DNA of 57,585 bases from Candidatus Heimdallarchaeota archaeon B3_Heim (lineage in GTDB: Archaea; Asgardarchaeota; Heimdallarchaeia; Hodarchaeales; Hodarchaeaceae), in the NCBI GenBank assembly GCA_003144275.1, contig NJBF01000030.1, forward strand, positions 1 to 57,585, read 5' to 3'. Each line of letters starts with the position of its first letter. The stretch's first letter is position 1. Below the pieces are notes generated by a model. The model saw only the letters and a list, made by a program, of their open reading frames with translations. It was not told the DNA's origin and did not search any database. This document shows positions 34,663 to 43,668 of this stretch, piece by piece. The position numbers and the translations under genes were made by a program.

Positions 34663-35460
34663 ATGTCGGACTCTGAATATTCCAATCTTCTTTCTGAATT
34701 TACAACTGCAGTCGAATCTGAACTACTAGCCTATGTACGTGGTTTGATTTTATATGGATCGTTTCAAAAAGAGCAAGATAAAGGACCAGGATGGATTATT
34801 CCCGGAACTTCTGACTTAGATTTAATTTTGATCATCGATGTAGATGATATCAATCCTAAGAAACCCCCTAGGCGTTTTGCAAAAATTGGTGAGACATTGT
34901 CAGTTTTTTTTGTCCACCCAGTATATGCACCAGTATTAGATTTAAGAATCCTTGAATATCATGATCTACCTGCCAAGCTTGGAATGGCCTTTTCTCCAAT
35001 TCATGCAGAATCCGCTTCCCGTTATGGAGAAGTTCTTCTTGGGAATAATGTTCTCGAAAATTTCACTTTCTCAGAAACCCAGTTGAGTCGTTGTACTAAA
35101 ATTGCTATAAATCAAGCTTATGAGTCGATAAAAAGTGACTACTTACAACGAGTAGTGATTGGTGAGCAACCTTTAACTTATGAGTTTGCTGATCTCATGC
35201 TCGATATAGCACACTCTACATTAGCATTCAAAGGAAAATTGGATTTGGTACGTTCCGAAGTACCAGAAGAATTTGATAAGTTGCTTGGAGACGATTTGGG
35301 AGCCACTAGTGTTGATATAGTCTATGAAGCGAAGAAATATCGGATGGGTTCTCAGAAGATGCGCCGCTCAGATTTTATTCGAGGGTGTATGGAAGTCTCT
35401 CAAAAAGTTATGAAATATATTCGAGACCCATTTACATTTGAAGAAAATAAAAAAGCATAA
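34663..35460 (+). CDS. Nucleotidyltransferase domain protein
   Basis: Pol-beta-like nucleotidyltransferase of 265 residues. The motif is split by an insert: VRGLILYGSFQKEQDKG is followed by TSDLDLILIIDVDD, with the two metal-binding Asp residues in DLD, and the third acid is probably in VLDLRILEY. The C-terminal 130 residues are helical (CTKIAINQAYESIKSDYLQR), like the HEPN-type or kanamycin-nucleotidyltransferase helical domain. The substrate, which may be protein, RNA or a small molecule, cannot be deduced. Start ATG 34663. I see no separate HEPN toxin next to it, so a toxin-antitoxin pair is not supported. Confidence 0.82.
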   Translation: MSDSEYSNLLSEFTTAVESELLAYVRGLILYGSFQKEQDKGPGWIIPGTSDLDLILIIDVDDINPKKPPRRFAKIGETLSVFFVHPVYAPVLDLRILEYHDLPAKLGMAFSPIHAESASRYGEVLLGNNVLENFTFSETQLSRCTKIAINQAYESIKSDYLQRVVIGEQPLTYEFADLMLDIAHSTLAFKGKLDLVRSEVPEEFDKLLGDDLGATSVDIVYEAKKYRMGSQKMRRSDFIRGCMEVSQKVMKYIRDPFTFEENKKA

Positions 35461-35557
35461 ATAAATGAAAATAGTCTTGTAAGTTCTGAAAATTCTTTGA
35501 GAATTAAATCTATGGATTTTTCTATTAATTTTTTATATACCAGTATTATCCTGAGAA

Positions 35558-35716
35558 ATGGCAATGAACCTCAAATTAATGACATTGGCTTCAATTATTT
35601 CTGGTTTATTAGTACTTACAGTATTGAATGTTGTATTCTTTGTTCCACAAGCGAGTTCATCTTATCATGATTTTCTTTGTCACTTTTCAGGAGGAACTCT
35701 AATTGAAACTGAATAA
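35558..35716 (+). CDS. Small membrane protein upstream of the ECF transporter
   Basis: A 52-residue ORF from ATG 35558. It has one hydrophobic segment (LASIISGLLVLTVLNVVFFV) and a short tail (YHDFLCHFSGGTLIETE). It overlaps the start of the next gene by 14 bp, and the strong GGAGG site of that gene lies inside it, so translation could be coupled. It might be a small auxiliary subunit, as CbiN is for cobalt ECF systems, or just a leader peptide. No family is recognised. A TATA-like TTTTATATA lies about 28 bp upstream of the ATG, so the message would be nearly leaderless. Confidence 0.5.
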   Translation: MAMNLKLMTLASIISGLLVLTVLNVVFFVPQASSSYHDFLCHFSGGTLIETE

Positions 35717-36830
35717 TGATACAAATAGCCCCGATCGAAATGGCGAGTCACCTGCTCATATTCCGTGGATTAAACCTGAATTGGTAAAACGACGGAGAAA
35801 GAATCCTTATTTTCAAACAAGTGATTTAGTAATTATTGCATTATTTAGCAGTTTAGGTGGAATTTTTAGTACCTTTATTGGATATTTAGCTAATTTATTA
35901 AACAGTATATTGGGAATCCCATTCGGAGGAGGTCAAGTTTTAGCTGGTCTTCATATTTTCTGGCTTGTATTCATTTTTCTCCTCACAGATAAGAAGGTGG
36001 GTGTAGCATTTTCTGCTGGAGTCTTGAAAGGCTTTGTAGAATTTTTTACAGGTAATGCACACGGGTTACTAGTTATTCTCCTCTCTTCAAGTCAAGGCTT
36101 AATCATTGAATTGATTTTAATCCTATTTCTAGGGACAAAAAGAAGGAGTATCATAGCAATAGCTGCTGGATTTGCGGGGTTATCGAATGTTATTTTACAA
36201 CAATTGTTATTTTTCAATTCTCAGATACCAATTACTTTCATTGCCTTGATAGGACTAATAAGCTTTATTTCAGGAATTACATTAGGAGGATTATTCCCTC
36301 TTTCAGTGTTTTATATTTTCAATAGATCACCGATTTTACAGTGGAGAAAACCGCTATCGTTATCTCCCAGATATCTAAGGAAAATTCAAGCTATTCGGAT
36401 TAGCATTATTGTGATATTACTTCTCGCAGAAGTCTCTGTCATTGTTTTCTTGATGTCTCAAAATAAATATTCTATAGAAATTACGGGGGAAGTATATAAT
36501 CCTTATACATTCTACGTGGGTGACTTCCCTAAAATCACTATTGAAGCTGAGTTAATTGGTGATGTAACTTATGTACCTCCAAAGAATTATACTGGTGTAC
36601 CACTGTACCTTGCAATCGAAAAAGCACAGCCAAGACTTCAAAGCTATTATATACAATTGAGAGCTACTGATGGCTATTCTGTAAGGTTTAATTCAACTGA
36701 AGTAGATAAAAATGATAATATTATTATTTCCTCAGAGGATGGTAGATTAAGAATCGTTGCTGGTCACTATCACGGGAGTTACTGGATAAAAAATATTGCC
36801 TCTATTGAATTAACTGCTTTACCTTCCTAA
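35703..36830 (+). CDS. ECF transporter S component (YkoE-like) fused to a sulfite-oxidase-fold domain
   Basis: Residues about 40-210 are the membrane S component of an energy-coupling-factor transporter, similar to YkoE/thiamine-precursor types (SDLVIIALFSSLGGIFSTFI, FVEFFTGNAHGLLVILLSS). A further helix near 230-250 leads to an extracellular domain at 255-375: IEITGEVYNPYTF, YTGVPLYLAIEKAQP, LRATDGYSVRFN, EDGRLRIVAGHYHGSYWIK. This resembles the Oxidored_molyb fold and the protein at 12381. TTG 35703 has GGAGG 8 bases upstream and is therefore the start. It forms an operon with the ATPase and EcfT genes. The transported ligand is unknown. Confidence 0.8.
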   Translation: MKLNNDTNSPDRNGESPAHIPWIKPELVKRRRKNPYFQTSDLVIIALFSSLGGIFSTFIGYLANLLNSILGIPFGGGQVLAGLHIFWLVFIFLLTDKKVGVAFSAGVLKGFVEFFTGNAHGLLVILLSSSQGLIIELILILFLGTKRRSIIAIAAGFAGLSNVILQQLLFFNSQIPITFIALIGLISFISGITLGGLFPLSVFYIFNRSPILQWRKPLSLSPRYLRKIQAIRISIIVILLLAEVSVIVFLMSQNKYSIEITGEVYNPYTFYVGDFPKITIEAELIGDVTYVPPKNYTGVPLYLAIEKAQPRLQSYYIQLRATDGYSVRFNSTEVDKNDNIIISSEDGRLRIVAGHYHGSYWIKNIASIELTALPS

Positions 36831-36908
36831 TCAACCATAAAATCTTTATAGTTCCGAAATAGGAAAAGAAATTTGATTAACCGTTGGTATGAATAATTTC
36901 GACTAACA

Positions 36909-38405
36909 ATGGATTCTAATCAGATAATCATCCAATTGAATGATGTAAACTTTCAATATTCTGATTCTCAACCCAAAGTTATTTCAAATATGTGTTTAAA
37001 GATTCAAAAGGCAGAATTTATCGTAATTACAGGAAAGAGTGGTAGTGGAAAATCAACACTGGCATTAATATTGAGTGGATTTATTCCGCATCTAGTAGGG
37101 GGAAAATTCGAAGGTGAAGTTTCTTATCAAGGTATAGAAACCCAGACATTAACCTTAGGTGAAATTAGTCAACTAGCTGGACTAGTCCATCAAGATCCAG
37201 AAAACCAAATTGTAACCTCAAACGTTTTGGAAGAACTTGCGTTCGGGCCAGAAAACCTAAACCTCTCCAAGGACGAGATTACTAAACGAATAAAGTTTTG
37301 CTTATCAGCAACGAATTTACATGAATTCATTTCCAGGTCCACCGATGAGCTTTCGGGAGGAGAAAAGCAAAGAGTAGCCCTTGCCTCTTTACTTGCAATG
37401 GGAGGATCTGTGTTAATTCTAGATGAACCAACATCATATCTAGATTTGGTAAATAGGACACAAGTACTGAAAACACTTCAGAGCTTAAATTTATTACAAG
37501 AAATGACAATAATTGTTATAGATCATCAACCAGAAATTTATAAGGATCTATTAACAAGACTTATCGTCCTTGATGAAGGTAGGATTAGTGGAGATTATAT
37601 TAAGGATGAGATCGATTTTTTTCCATACCAAGTTCCATTAAAATCTCTAGAAAGTATCCGAGACCTTTCCGCTATCAAACCAATGACGAATGTAATTAAA
37701 ACAAAGAACTACAATGTTTTTATTAAAAAAAATAGGATTCTATCCAATATATCTTTGAACCTCTATTCTGGTCTAATTTATGGGATAATTGGTCGGAATG
37801 GATCAGGAAAAACTACATTTGCTAACTCTCTTTTAAATTTGCTTATAACAAAAGGAGATGTATCAATTTTAGGCGAAAATTCAACAAAAATCCCTACTTA
37901 TAAGTTAGCAAAGGATTGTGGATTGATCTTTCAAAATCCTAATCATCAAATTTTCGAACAAACTGTAGAGAAAGAATTACTTTTCGCACCTTTAAACCTG
38001 AATTTAGATTCTCAAATTACTGCTGCAAAAGTAAATCAACTTCTATGTGATTCATCATTACAACAATATACAAATTATCCTCCATTCGGTTTATCATTTG
38101 GTGAGAAACGAAGATTGACGGTTATTTCCGTAGATGTTTATACACCATCGATATTAATTTTGGACGAACCCTTCATCGGTCAGGATCGCTATAATTTTGA
38201 ATTTATATTAAAAATCTTAGAGAAGAGAAAAAAGAATGGATTAATATCAATTATTATCTCTCATCGAAAAGAATTATTTAATTTGGTTGATAAGTTCATT
38301 GTTTTCGATGAGGGGCGTCTAATAGCAGAAGGAAGTCCAGAGGATCTTGTACCATTACTCAAGAACAAGCTATTATATCCGATATCACACGAGGTTTTGT
38401 GGTGA
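36909..38405 (+). CDS. ECF transporter ATPase, two fused nucleotide-binding domains
   Basis: Energises the ECF transporter. Two ABC ATPase domains are joined in one 498-residue chain, as in YkoD. Domain 1 has Walker A GKSGSGKST (residues about 42-50), signature LSGGEKQRVALASLL and Walker B VLILDEPTSYLD. Domain 2 has GRNGSGKTT (about 297-305), a degenerate signature LSFGEKRRLTV and ILILDEPFIGQD. Both Q-loops (VHQDPENQ, IFQNPNHQ) match ECF ATPases. Start ATG 36909. It overlaps the next gene by a GTGA junction, which points to translational coupling. Confidence 0.93.
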   Translation: MDSNQIIIQLNDVNFQYSDSQPKVISNMCLKIQKAEFIVITGKSGSGKSTLALILSGFIPHLVGGKFEGEVSYQGIETQTLTLGEISQLAGLVHQDPENQIVTSNVLEELAFGPENLNLSKDEITKRIKFCLSATNLHEFISRSTDELSGGEKQRVALASLLAMGGSVLILDEPTSYLDLVNRTQVLKTLQSLNLLQEMTIIVIDHQPEIYKDLLTRLIVLDEGRISGDYIKDEIDFFPYQVPLKSLESIRDLSAIKPMTNVIKTKNYNVFIKKNRILSNISLNLYSGLIYGIIGRNGSGKTTFANSLLNLLITKGDVSILGENSTKIPTYKLAKDCGLIFQNPNHQIFEQTVEKELLFAPLNLNLDSQITAAKVNQLLCDSSLQQYTNYPPFGLSFGEKRRLTVISVDVYTPSILILDEPFIGQDRYNFEFILKILEKRKKNGLISIIISHRKELFNLVDKFIVFDEGRLIAEGSPEDLVPLLKNKLLYPISHEVLW

Positions 38406-39199
38406 AAGATAATTACATCCCTGTAAATTCGGATTGGCCCTCTTTTACAACCCCAACTAGAACTATGAATCCAGTAATAAAATTTCTAGCAATTACATTA
38501 ATAGCAATTTACTATTTTATAATTACTGATTTAATTAGAATGTATTCTCTGATTTTTATTGTTCTAATTTACTATAATTTCAAATCATTCCCATATCAGG
38601 TGTCAAAACCTAAATATAGGTTTTTGATAATATTTTCCCTTTTGATCTTCTTAGTTCAAGCATTTGCAAACAACCAGGGTAAATTAGTATTTTATCTAAT
38701 TCCAAGGATAATTGAGGTAGGTCCTTTCATTCCTATTCATGAAAACGGGTTATTTCTTGGTTTGTTACTTGTGGGGCGGTTTTGGGGGGTAATAACAATA
38801 TCATGGGTATTTATTGACTCGACTAATCCATTTGACTTTGCACAGTCACTAACACAATTAAAAGTCCCATATCGGCTCGCTTACTCTCTTAGCCTTGCTC
38901 TACGTTTTACGCCAGTGTTAAACAATGAAATAATGACTATTCGAAATGCTCAACAAACTCGTGGATTAAATACCAACCCAAATTCGCTAAAAGGGACGTT
39001 CAACCTGTTAAAATTTACTTTATTCCCAATAATAAGTTCAACATTAAGTAGGATCAAAGATATAACATTAAGTATGGAAGGAAGAGCATTCGGGTTATAC
39101 GTTGATCGAACCCCTCTAAAAGAGATACCTTTTCGAATTTCTGACATGATGCTATACCTAATGTTAATGATGGTACTTTGGTTACTTTTGATTATCTAG
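38402..39199 (+). CDS. ECF transporter transmembrane component EcfT (CbiQ family)
   Basis: Scaffold subunit that couples the ATPases to the S component. The 265 residues contain four to five helices. The two cytoplasmic coupling-helix motifs of the family are readable: AQQTRGL (Ala-Arg-Gly type) near residue 185 and MEGRAFG near 225. FAQSLTQLKVPYRLAYSLSLALRFTPVLN is the classic CbiQ block. The start codon is GTG 38402 (GTGA overlap with the ATPase stop) or GTG 38399. Together with the preceding genes it completes an S-A-A-T set. Confidence 0.9.
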   Translation: MKDNYIPVNSDWPSFTTPTRTMNPVIKFLAITLIAIYYFIITDLIRMYSLIFIVLIYYNFKSFPYQVSKPKYRFLIIFSLLIFLVQAFANNQGKLVFYLIPRIIEVGPFIPIHENGLFLGLLLVGRFWGVITISWVFIDSTNPFDFAQSLTQLKVPYRLAYSLSLALRFTPVLNNEIMTIRNAQQTRGLNTNPNSLKGTFNLLKFTLFPIISSTLSRIKDITLSMEGRAFGLYVDRTPLKEIPFRISDMMLYLMLMMVLWLLLII

Positions 39200-39282
39200 G
39201 TGGTATACAGAAATAAATTACTTAAATTAATCAGTTTTGTAGTATTAAATAATTAATTTCTTCTATTTCACGCAAAGAATAG

Positions 39283-40011
39283 GTGAGAGCAATTCAATCA
39301 CATGGAAAAGACCACCCACCTTCTGATAAACCTTTGATAAAGTGTAGAATAGTTTTGATAGATATTGAAGAGCTCCATGGACATGAACAAGTAGTTGAAT
39401 CTCAAGTAAATTATTTAAAGACAAATTTACAGCAGTTAGGATATTTTTTTCGACCAATATTAGTTGTGAAAAAACATAATGTAGTTTTAGATGGCCATCA
39501 CCGAATTCAGGCGCTTAAAGAATTAGGAGGAGTAAGAATTCCTTGCATAGAAATTCCTTATCTGAAAAATGAGGATATAAGACTAGCAACATGGTTCCCT
39601 ATATATACTGGACAATCAGGTAAATTTCCTGGAGAATTGAATACGCTAAAAATTGAATCTAGACCAGTTATATCATTAGATTCTAAATTCTTTTCAAATC
39701 CAGAATATGGATTCACTTTATTTGCGAAAAATGGGCAATGGCTATTGAAGGGGAGTCAAAAATCGCTCTATAATTTATTCCTTGAATATTATGACCCTGA
39801 AAAATTCGAGTATGTCAAAACGCCTAGTTATGCTATTAATTCAGTGAATAATGGTTATTCTTCCTTTACCTTATTACGCAAAACATTAACTAAGCAAGAT
39901 GTATTAAAGACTGCAGTCTCAGGAAAGGTTTTTGCACCAAAAACTACAAGGCATATACTTACTTTTCGTTATCAAGATATTAAAGTACCCCTTGAGAATT
40001 TGTTTAATTAA
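39283..40011 (+). CDS. ParB/Srx-fold protein similar to archaeal serine kinase SerK
   Basis: A 242-residue protein with a single ParB-like N-terminal domain. The strand VLIDIEELHGHEQVV, the helix with VNYLKTNLQQLG and the phosphate/nucleotide motif VVLDGHHRIQAL (Asp70-Arg74) match archaeal SerK, an ADP-dependent free-serine kinase that makes O-phosphoserine for cysteine synthesis. No helix-turn-helix DNA-binding part follows, which argues against a chromosome partition role. Start GTG 39283. It ends 19 bp before thyX, so the two genes are probably cotranscribed. Family call good; SerK activity is inferred from architecture only. Confidence 0.72.
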   Translation: MRAIQSHGKDHPPSDKPLIKCRIVLIDIEELHGHEQVVESQVNYLKTNLQQLGYFFRPILVVKKHNVVLDGHHRIQALKELGGVRIPCIEIPYLKNEDIRLATWFPIYTGQSGKFPGELNTLKIESRPVISLDSKFFSNPEYGFTLFAKNGQWLLKGSQKSLYNLFLEYYDPEKFEYVKTPSYAINSVNNGYSSFTLLRKTLTKQDVLKTAVSGKVFAPKTTRHILTFRYQDIKVPLENLFN

Positions 40012-40030
40012 GAACTGATGGTGTAAGCAA

Positions 40031-41719
40031 TTGGATATAGAACTTATACAAGTTACGGGAACGAAGGGGATAATCGAGGGAATGAAAACCTCTCGTCGTA
40101 AGAGTGAAATCGAAAATATTCCTCAAAAAGTGTTTAGCTGGGGACATTGGTCTGTACTGGAACATAGTTCGATCACGGTAAAAATTTCGAATATAAGTAG
40201 AGCCAGTTGTTATGATGAGGCTACACAAGTCTTGACTTCTTGTGGATGGAAAAATTTTTTCGACTTGAGGAAATCTGATGATATGTATACTTTGAATTCA
40301 AATAATCACACCATTGAGCTACACAAACCGTCTAGTATCATTCAAGAGAGATACAAGGGGAAGATGTACTCTCTTAAATCGTCAAAGATCGACCTTCTCG
40401 TCACACCAAACCATCGGATGTACATCTATCCATTTGATACCCAAAGAGCAAAGAAGGCCGGATCTAAAGGAAGGGGAAATCCCTCTCTCTGGGAGATAAG
40501 AACTGCCTCAGAAATCATAGGAAAAAGAAAAGCGTATAAAAAGACGGGAAAATTGAGAAGAAAACCAACATCCACCGTTAGAATTAAAGGAATGGTTCGA
40601 AAACACGGAAGAGGAAATACAGAATTAAAACCTCTAAAATTAAAAACTAACGATTTCCTAGAATTTTTGGGCTATTATCTTAGTGAAGGAAATATACATC
40701 ATTCGAATGGAAGTGGTTATGATGTTGTTTTACACCAAGGTAATGAGAAGATTAGAAATAAAATGTACAACGTTATCAAAAGACTTGGATTCAAACCAAG
40801 AATTGTCACACCTAAGGAAAGAGTACCTCATGTAAGAACGTCATCATACCAGTTATATCATTATCTAAAGAAGCTAGGGAAAGCAAAATCGAAATTCATC
40901 CCTCGTGATATATTAAATTCAATCAATAAGGAACAAGCGAATATTTTGTTAAATTCGCTGATGGAGGGTGATGGATCTAAGTGGCATGGAGCATGGCGAT
41001 ATTATACCATTTCAGAACAATTAGCAGATGATGTACAAGAGCTCACCCTATTAGCAGGACTTGCTGCCAATATAGCTATCTCAGATAGATCTGGTAAAGG
41101 ACATAGATGGAAAGATATGTACATAAAGTATAATTATCCAAGTTATGTTGTAAAAATCTTGACACGTCAAAACAATCCATTAGTGAATACGCATGGGAAA
41201 ATAAATGATACATGGGTTGATTACGACGGAAATGTGTTTTGTGTTACTGTTCCAAATGGGATACTATATGTCAGAAGGAACGGAGTTCCTGTATGGTGCG
41301 GAAATTCCCATCAACTTGTGAGACACAGGGTTGGAAACTCGTATACCCAAGAATCACAGAGATATTTTGATCCTCTCACCGATCCTGATTGGTATGTTAT
41401 TCCTCCAAGAATTAAAGAGAACAACGTTCTGTTAGATAAGTATCGGAAAGCTAGAAAGGAGGAGGCTAACGAGTACAGATTGTATCGAGAGAATGGAATA
41501 CCCAAGGAGGATGCGCGGTTCTGTTTACCCAATGCCTGTAAGACCGTCGTTACATGGACTTTCAATATGAGTAGCTTAATCTGGTTTCTGGAAATGCGAA
41601 AAACTAAAGCCGCTCAATGGGAAATCAGGATACTTGCAGAAAAAATTTACGATCTTGTAATGAGCTTACCAGAATGGGCTGAGTTCCTACAAAATTGGGA
41701 ACCTGGGCAAAGAAGATAA
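40031..41719 (+). CDS. thyX: Flavin-dependent thymidylate synthase ThyX containing an intein
   Basis: ThyX makes dTMP from dUMP using methylene-tetrahydrofolate and FAD. The exteins are residues 1-59 and 426-562, which join to a normal-sized 196-residue enzyme. GHWSVLEHSSITVKISNISR precedes the insertion. SHQLVRHRVGNSYTQESQRY follows it and holds the ThyX motif RHRxxSxxxxSxRY. The substrate-binding end MRKTKAAQWEIRILAEKI is intact. The intein occupies residues 60-425. Start TTG 40031 has GGTG 7 bases upstream and no better codon nearby. Without splicing the active site would be split, so dTMP synthesis here depends on intein removal unless another synthase exists. Confidence 0.93.
   Translation: MDIELIQVTGTKGIIEGMKTSRRKSEIENIPQKVFSWGHWSVLEHSSITVKISNISRASCYDEATQVLTSCGWKNFFDLRKSDDMYTLNSNNHTIELHKPSSIIQERYKGKMYSLKSSKIDLLVTPNHRMYIYPFDTQRAKKAGSKGRGNPSLWEIRTASEIIGKRKAYKKTGKLRRKPTSTVRIKGMVRKHGRGNTELKPLKLKTNDFLEFLGYYLSEGNIHHSNGSGYDVVLHQGNEKIRNKMYNVIKRLGFKPRIVTPKERVPHVRTSSYQLYHYLKKLGKAKSKFIPRDILNSINKEQANILLNSLMEGDGSKWHGAWRYYTISEQLADDVQELTLLAGLAANIAISDRSGKGHRWKDMYIKYNYPSYVVKILTRQNNPLVNTHGKINDTWVDYDGNVFCVTVPNGILYVRRNGVPVWCGNSHQLVRHRVGNSYTQESQRYFDPLTDPDWYVIPPRIKENNVLLDKYRKARKEEANEYRLYRENGIPKEDARFCLPNACKTVVTWTFNMSSLIWFLEMRKTKAAQWEIRILAEKIYDLVMSLPEWAEFLQNWEPGQRR
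40208..41305 (+). other. Intein with LAGLIDADG (DOD) homing endonuclease inside ThyX
   Basis: This 366-residue insert begins with Cys (CYDEATQVLT, block A) and has the block B motif TPNHRMYIY. It ends GVPVWCGN with the terminal Asn, followed by Ser as the +1 extein residue. The two DOD helices read FLGYYLSEGNIH and LLNSLMEGDGSKW, both with the acidic residue, so the endonuclease may be active. The penultimate residue is Gly rather than the usual His, a known but less common variant. The insertion point lies immediately before the RHR motif of ThyX, in the conserved active-site DNA. Confidence 0.9.
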
Positions 41720-41727
41720 TCCTGTAG

Positions 41728-41737
41728 GGTTTTTTTA
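41728..41737 (+). terminator. T-run terminator after thyX
   Basis: Seven T residues (41730-41736) follow a small CCTGTAGG inverted repeat 10 bp after the thyX stop, a plausible end of the serK-like/thyX transcript. Confidence 0.45.
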
Positions 41738-41891
41738 GAAAATTCGACCTTTTTCGTCTTGAATACAAATCACAAATGAATCATGAAAATAGAATCCTAA
41801 AATCGGGAATATGTAAATTAAGCTACAATTAAAAGCAACAAAATTCTCAATTTGATTGCATTCCTACTTCCTAAAAAAGGGGATTGATGCT

Positions 41892-43457
41892 ATGAATTCT
41901 TGCGATAAGGGAACTTTTGAAACAGATTCCAATCTTAAATTGCAAGATTACGGTGAAATTGCCCTCCACAGTAAAAATCAGTTTGAATTGCGACTTGATT
42001 ATTCAGTTGATCCACAAGATGATGAAACGAAATTTGAACTTGAATCATATTTTTTTATTCCTCAAAGTTTCAGGGTAAATCAACAGAACTATTCAAAAGA
42101 ACGATTCTACGAGGATATGCAGGTTTATATTAGGTTTAATCCTGTTTTAATGACTTTACAGGAAATTATTAATCCCAAAAATAGAATCTCTCCTCTAAAT
42201 CGAGCAGTGAAATTGCTTAAAGGTATTTTTGGCGGAGATACGTCTGTAAACACATTAACACAAATTATTCACGAATTGAAGATGCTAGCAGTGATTGTTA
42301 CCGCTAGTATTGAAAAACATACCGAATCAATATGTACACTTCTCCAGATTGAAAACTTAACACATCAAAATCTTCTTGATACAAAAAAACAAGCTAAATC
42401 CTTATTAGAGCAGATTCAGGCGTTTAATTTTGCGTTTCAGAAGAAAAGAAATGAATTTTTAACCCCATTTACTCCTATCGAAGTGAAAGAGACTTTCGAT
42501 TTTGTTTTAGAATATATTAGTATTTTTATACAAGCTGAATTAACAAAAATTCTCAATTTTCTTACTAAAGAAATACCATTAAGTGGTGACTTTACCGATT
42601 CAATTGAACTAATTAAAATACTTTTGAAAAAAGAACGAGATTTTCGATCTGCTTGTGGATTTACTTCCGTACTTAACAAAAATGAAGAAAATGAAGAGTT
42701 TCCTTATCGGTATTCAATTCTCAAGAAATTTATATCCAATGTATTATATTTGAAGGCTCGACCAGAGCCAAGCCCGAGAGTGATTAAAGAAATGACCTAT
42801 GCAGCCGCTGCAGGTATAGCAATGTTAATAGCAGTGCTTCTTACCTATTTTGTACAATTACTTTTTGAGGATTATACATTACCTTTTATCACTGCTCTAG
42901 TTGTATCATATATGATCAAAGATCGTTTGAAAGATTGGTTGAAAATTATTTTTGGTCAAGAAGGGACATATAGAAAGTCATACGATTATAAATCCACACT
43001 TAAAGATAATGAAGGGAATATTATTGGATACTCAAAAGAAGATTTTTGTTTTATCAAAAAAATCCCGCAAGACATTATGAATCAAAGAAGTAGCTCTCAT
43101 TTGACGAAGATCGAAGGAGAAGGTAGACCTGAAAATATAATTAGGTATGTTAAATCAATAAAATTATTCCCAAAAACGATTTCCAAATATCATACTCGTG
43201 TATTAAATACAAGCGATATAATTCGATTTGATGTGACCAATTTCCTTTCCAAAATTGAAGATCCTTATAATCTTTACCAATGGTACAATATTGAAAATCA
43301 ACAGGTTGAACTTATCAATGCCGCAAGAGTCTACCATTTGAATTTTGTTGTGAAATTCACCCATCATAGTCTGAATGGGAAAATAACAGATGTTGATCGT
43401 GTAAGATTCATATTAGATAAAAAAGGAATAAAGCGAATAGAAACCGAGTTTCTATAA
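41892..43457 (+). CDS. Hypothetical membrane-associated protein with two central helices
   Basis: Unrecognised protein of about 521 residues. The first half is soluble and helical, with charged segments (KSLLEQIQAFNFAFQKKRNE). Two adjacent hydrophobic helices (AAAAGIAMLIAVLLTYFVQL and PFITALVVSYMI) lie about two thirds along. A soluble C-terminal domain of about 170 residues follows (RVRFILDKKGIKRIETEF at the end). This helical hairpin layout puts both large domains on one side of the membrane. ATG 41892 follows GGGGAT at a good distance, and the TTG 36 bp upstream is less likely. The gene is flanked by thyX and a small reverse-strand gene. Confidence 0.7.
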   Translation: MNSCDKGTFETDSNLKLQDYGEIALHSKNQFELRLDYSVDPQDDETKFELESYFFIPQSFRVNQQNYSKERFYEDMQVYIRFNPVLMTLQEIINPKNRISPLNRAVKLLKGIFGGDTSVNTLTQIIHELKMLAVIVTASIEKHTESICTLLQIENLTHQNLLDTKKQAKSLLEQIQAFNFAFQKKRNEFLTPFTPIEVKETFDFVLEYISIFIQAELTKILNFLTKEIPLSGDFTDSIELIKILLKKERDFRSACGFTSVLNKNEENEEFPYRYSILKKFISNVLYLKARPEPSPRVIKEMTYAAAAGIAMLIAVLLTYFVQLLFEDYTLPFITALVVSYMIKDRLKDWLKIIFGQEGTYRKSYDYKSTLKDNEGNIIGYSKEDFCFIKKIPQDIMNQRSSSHLTKIEGEGRPENIIRYVKSIKLFPKTISKYHTRVLNTSDIIRFDVTNFLSKIEDPYNLYQWYNIENQQVELINAARVYHLNFVVKFTHHSLNGKITDVDRVRFILDKKGIKRIETEFL

Positions 43458-43476
43458 ACGTTTTCATGACATTACA

Positions 43477-43668
43477 TCATAATTTATAACCAACAGTCGC
43501 ATTAACTCGAAGCTGTTGATCTTCATAAATTGTTTCTGTACCAATCCAACCACCCGATGACGCAATTAACATCATTTTTCCAGTACTAGATTTTTTGGGG
43601 TTTATGGGTAATCTAACAATAATTTCACTGTTTTCATTATCTATCTCTATACTAACCATTTTCATCAA
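43477..43668 (-). CDS. Small conserved protein (about 63 residues)
   Basis: A short beta-rich protein. The pattern VSIEIDNENSEIIVRLPIN, PKKSSTGKMMLIASSGGW and a final NATVGYKL resembles a widespread family of 60-70-residue proteins of unknown function in bacteria and archaea, with the conserved piece SxSGKxxxxA. Start ATG 43668 or the second Met next to it. It is convergent with the preceding membrane-protein gene (19-bp gap). Its role is unknown. The family resemblance comes from memory of the pattern and was not tested. Confidence 0.6.
   Translation of the reverse strand: MMKMVSIEIDNENSEIIVRLPINPKKSSTGKMMLIASSGGWIGTETIYEDQQLRVNATVGYKL

Noticed and set aside
34663..35460. Nucleotidyltransferase as part of a MNT/HEPN toxin-antitoxin pair.
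   Set aside because: The helical part is fused in the same protein, and no separate HEPN gene with the Rx4-6H motif lies next to it.
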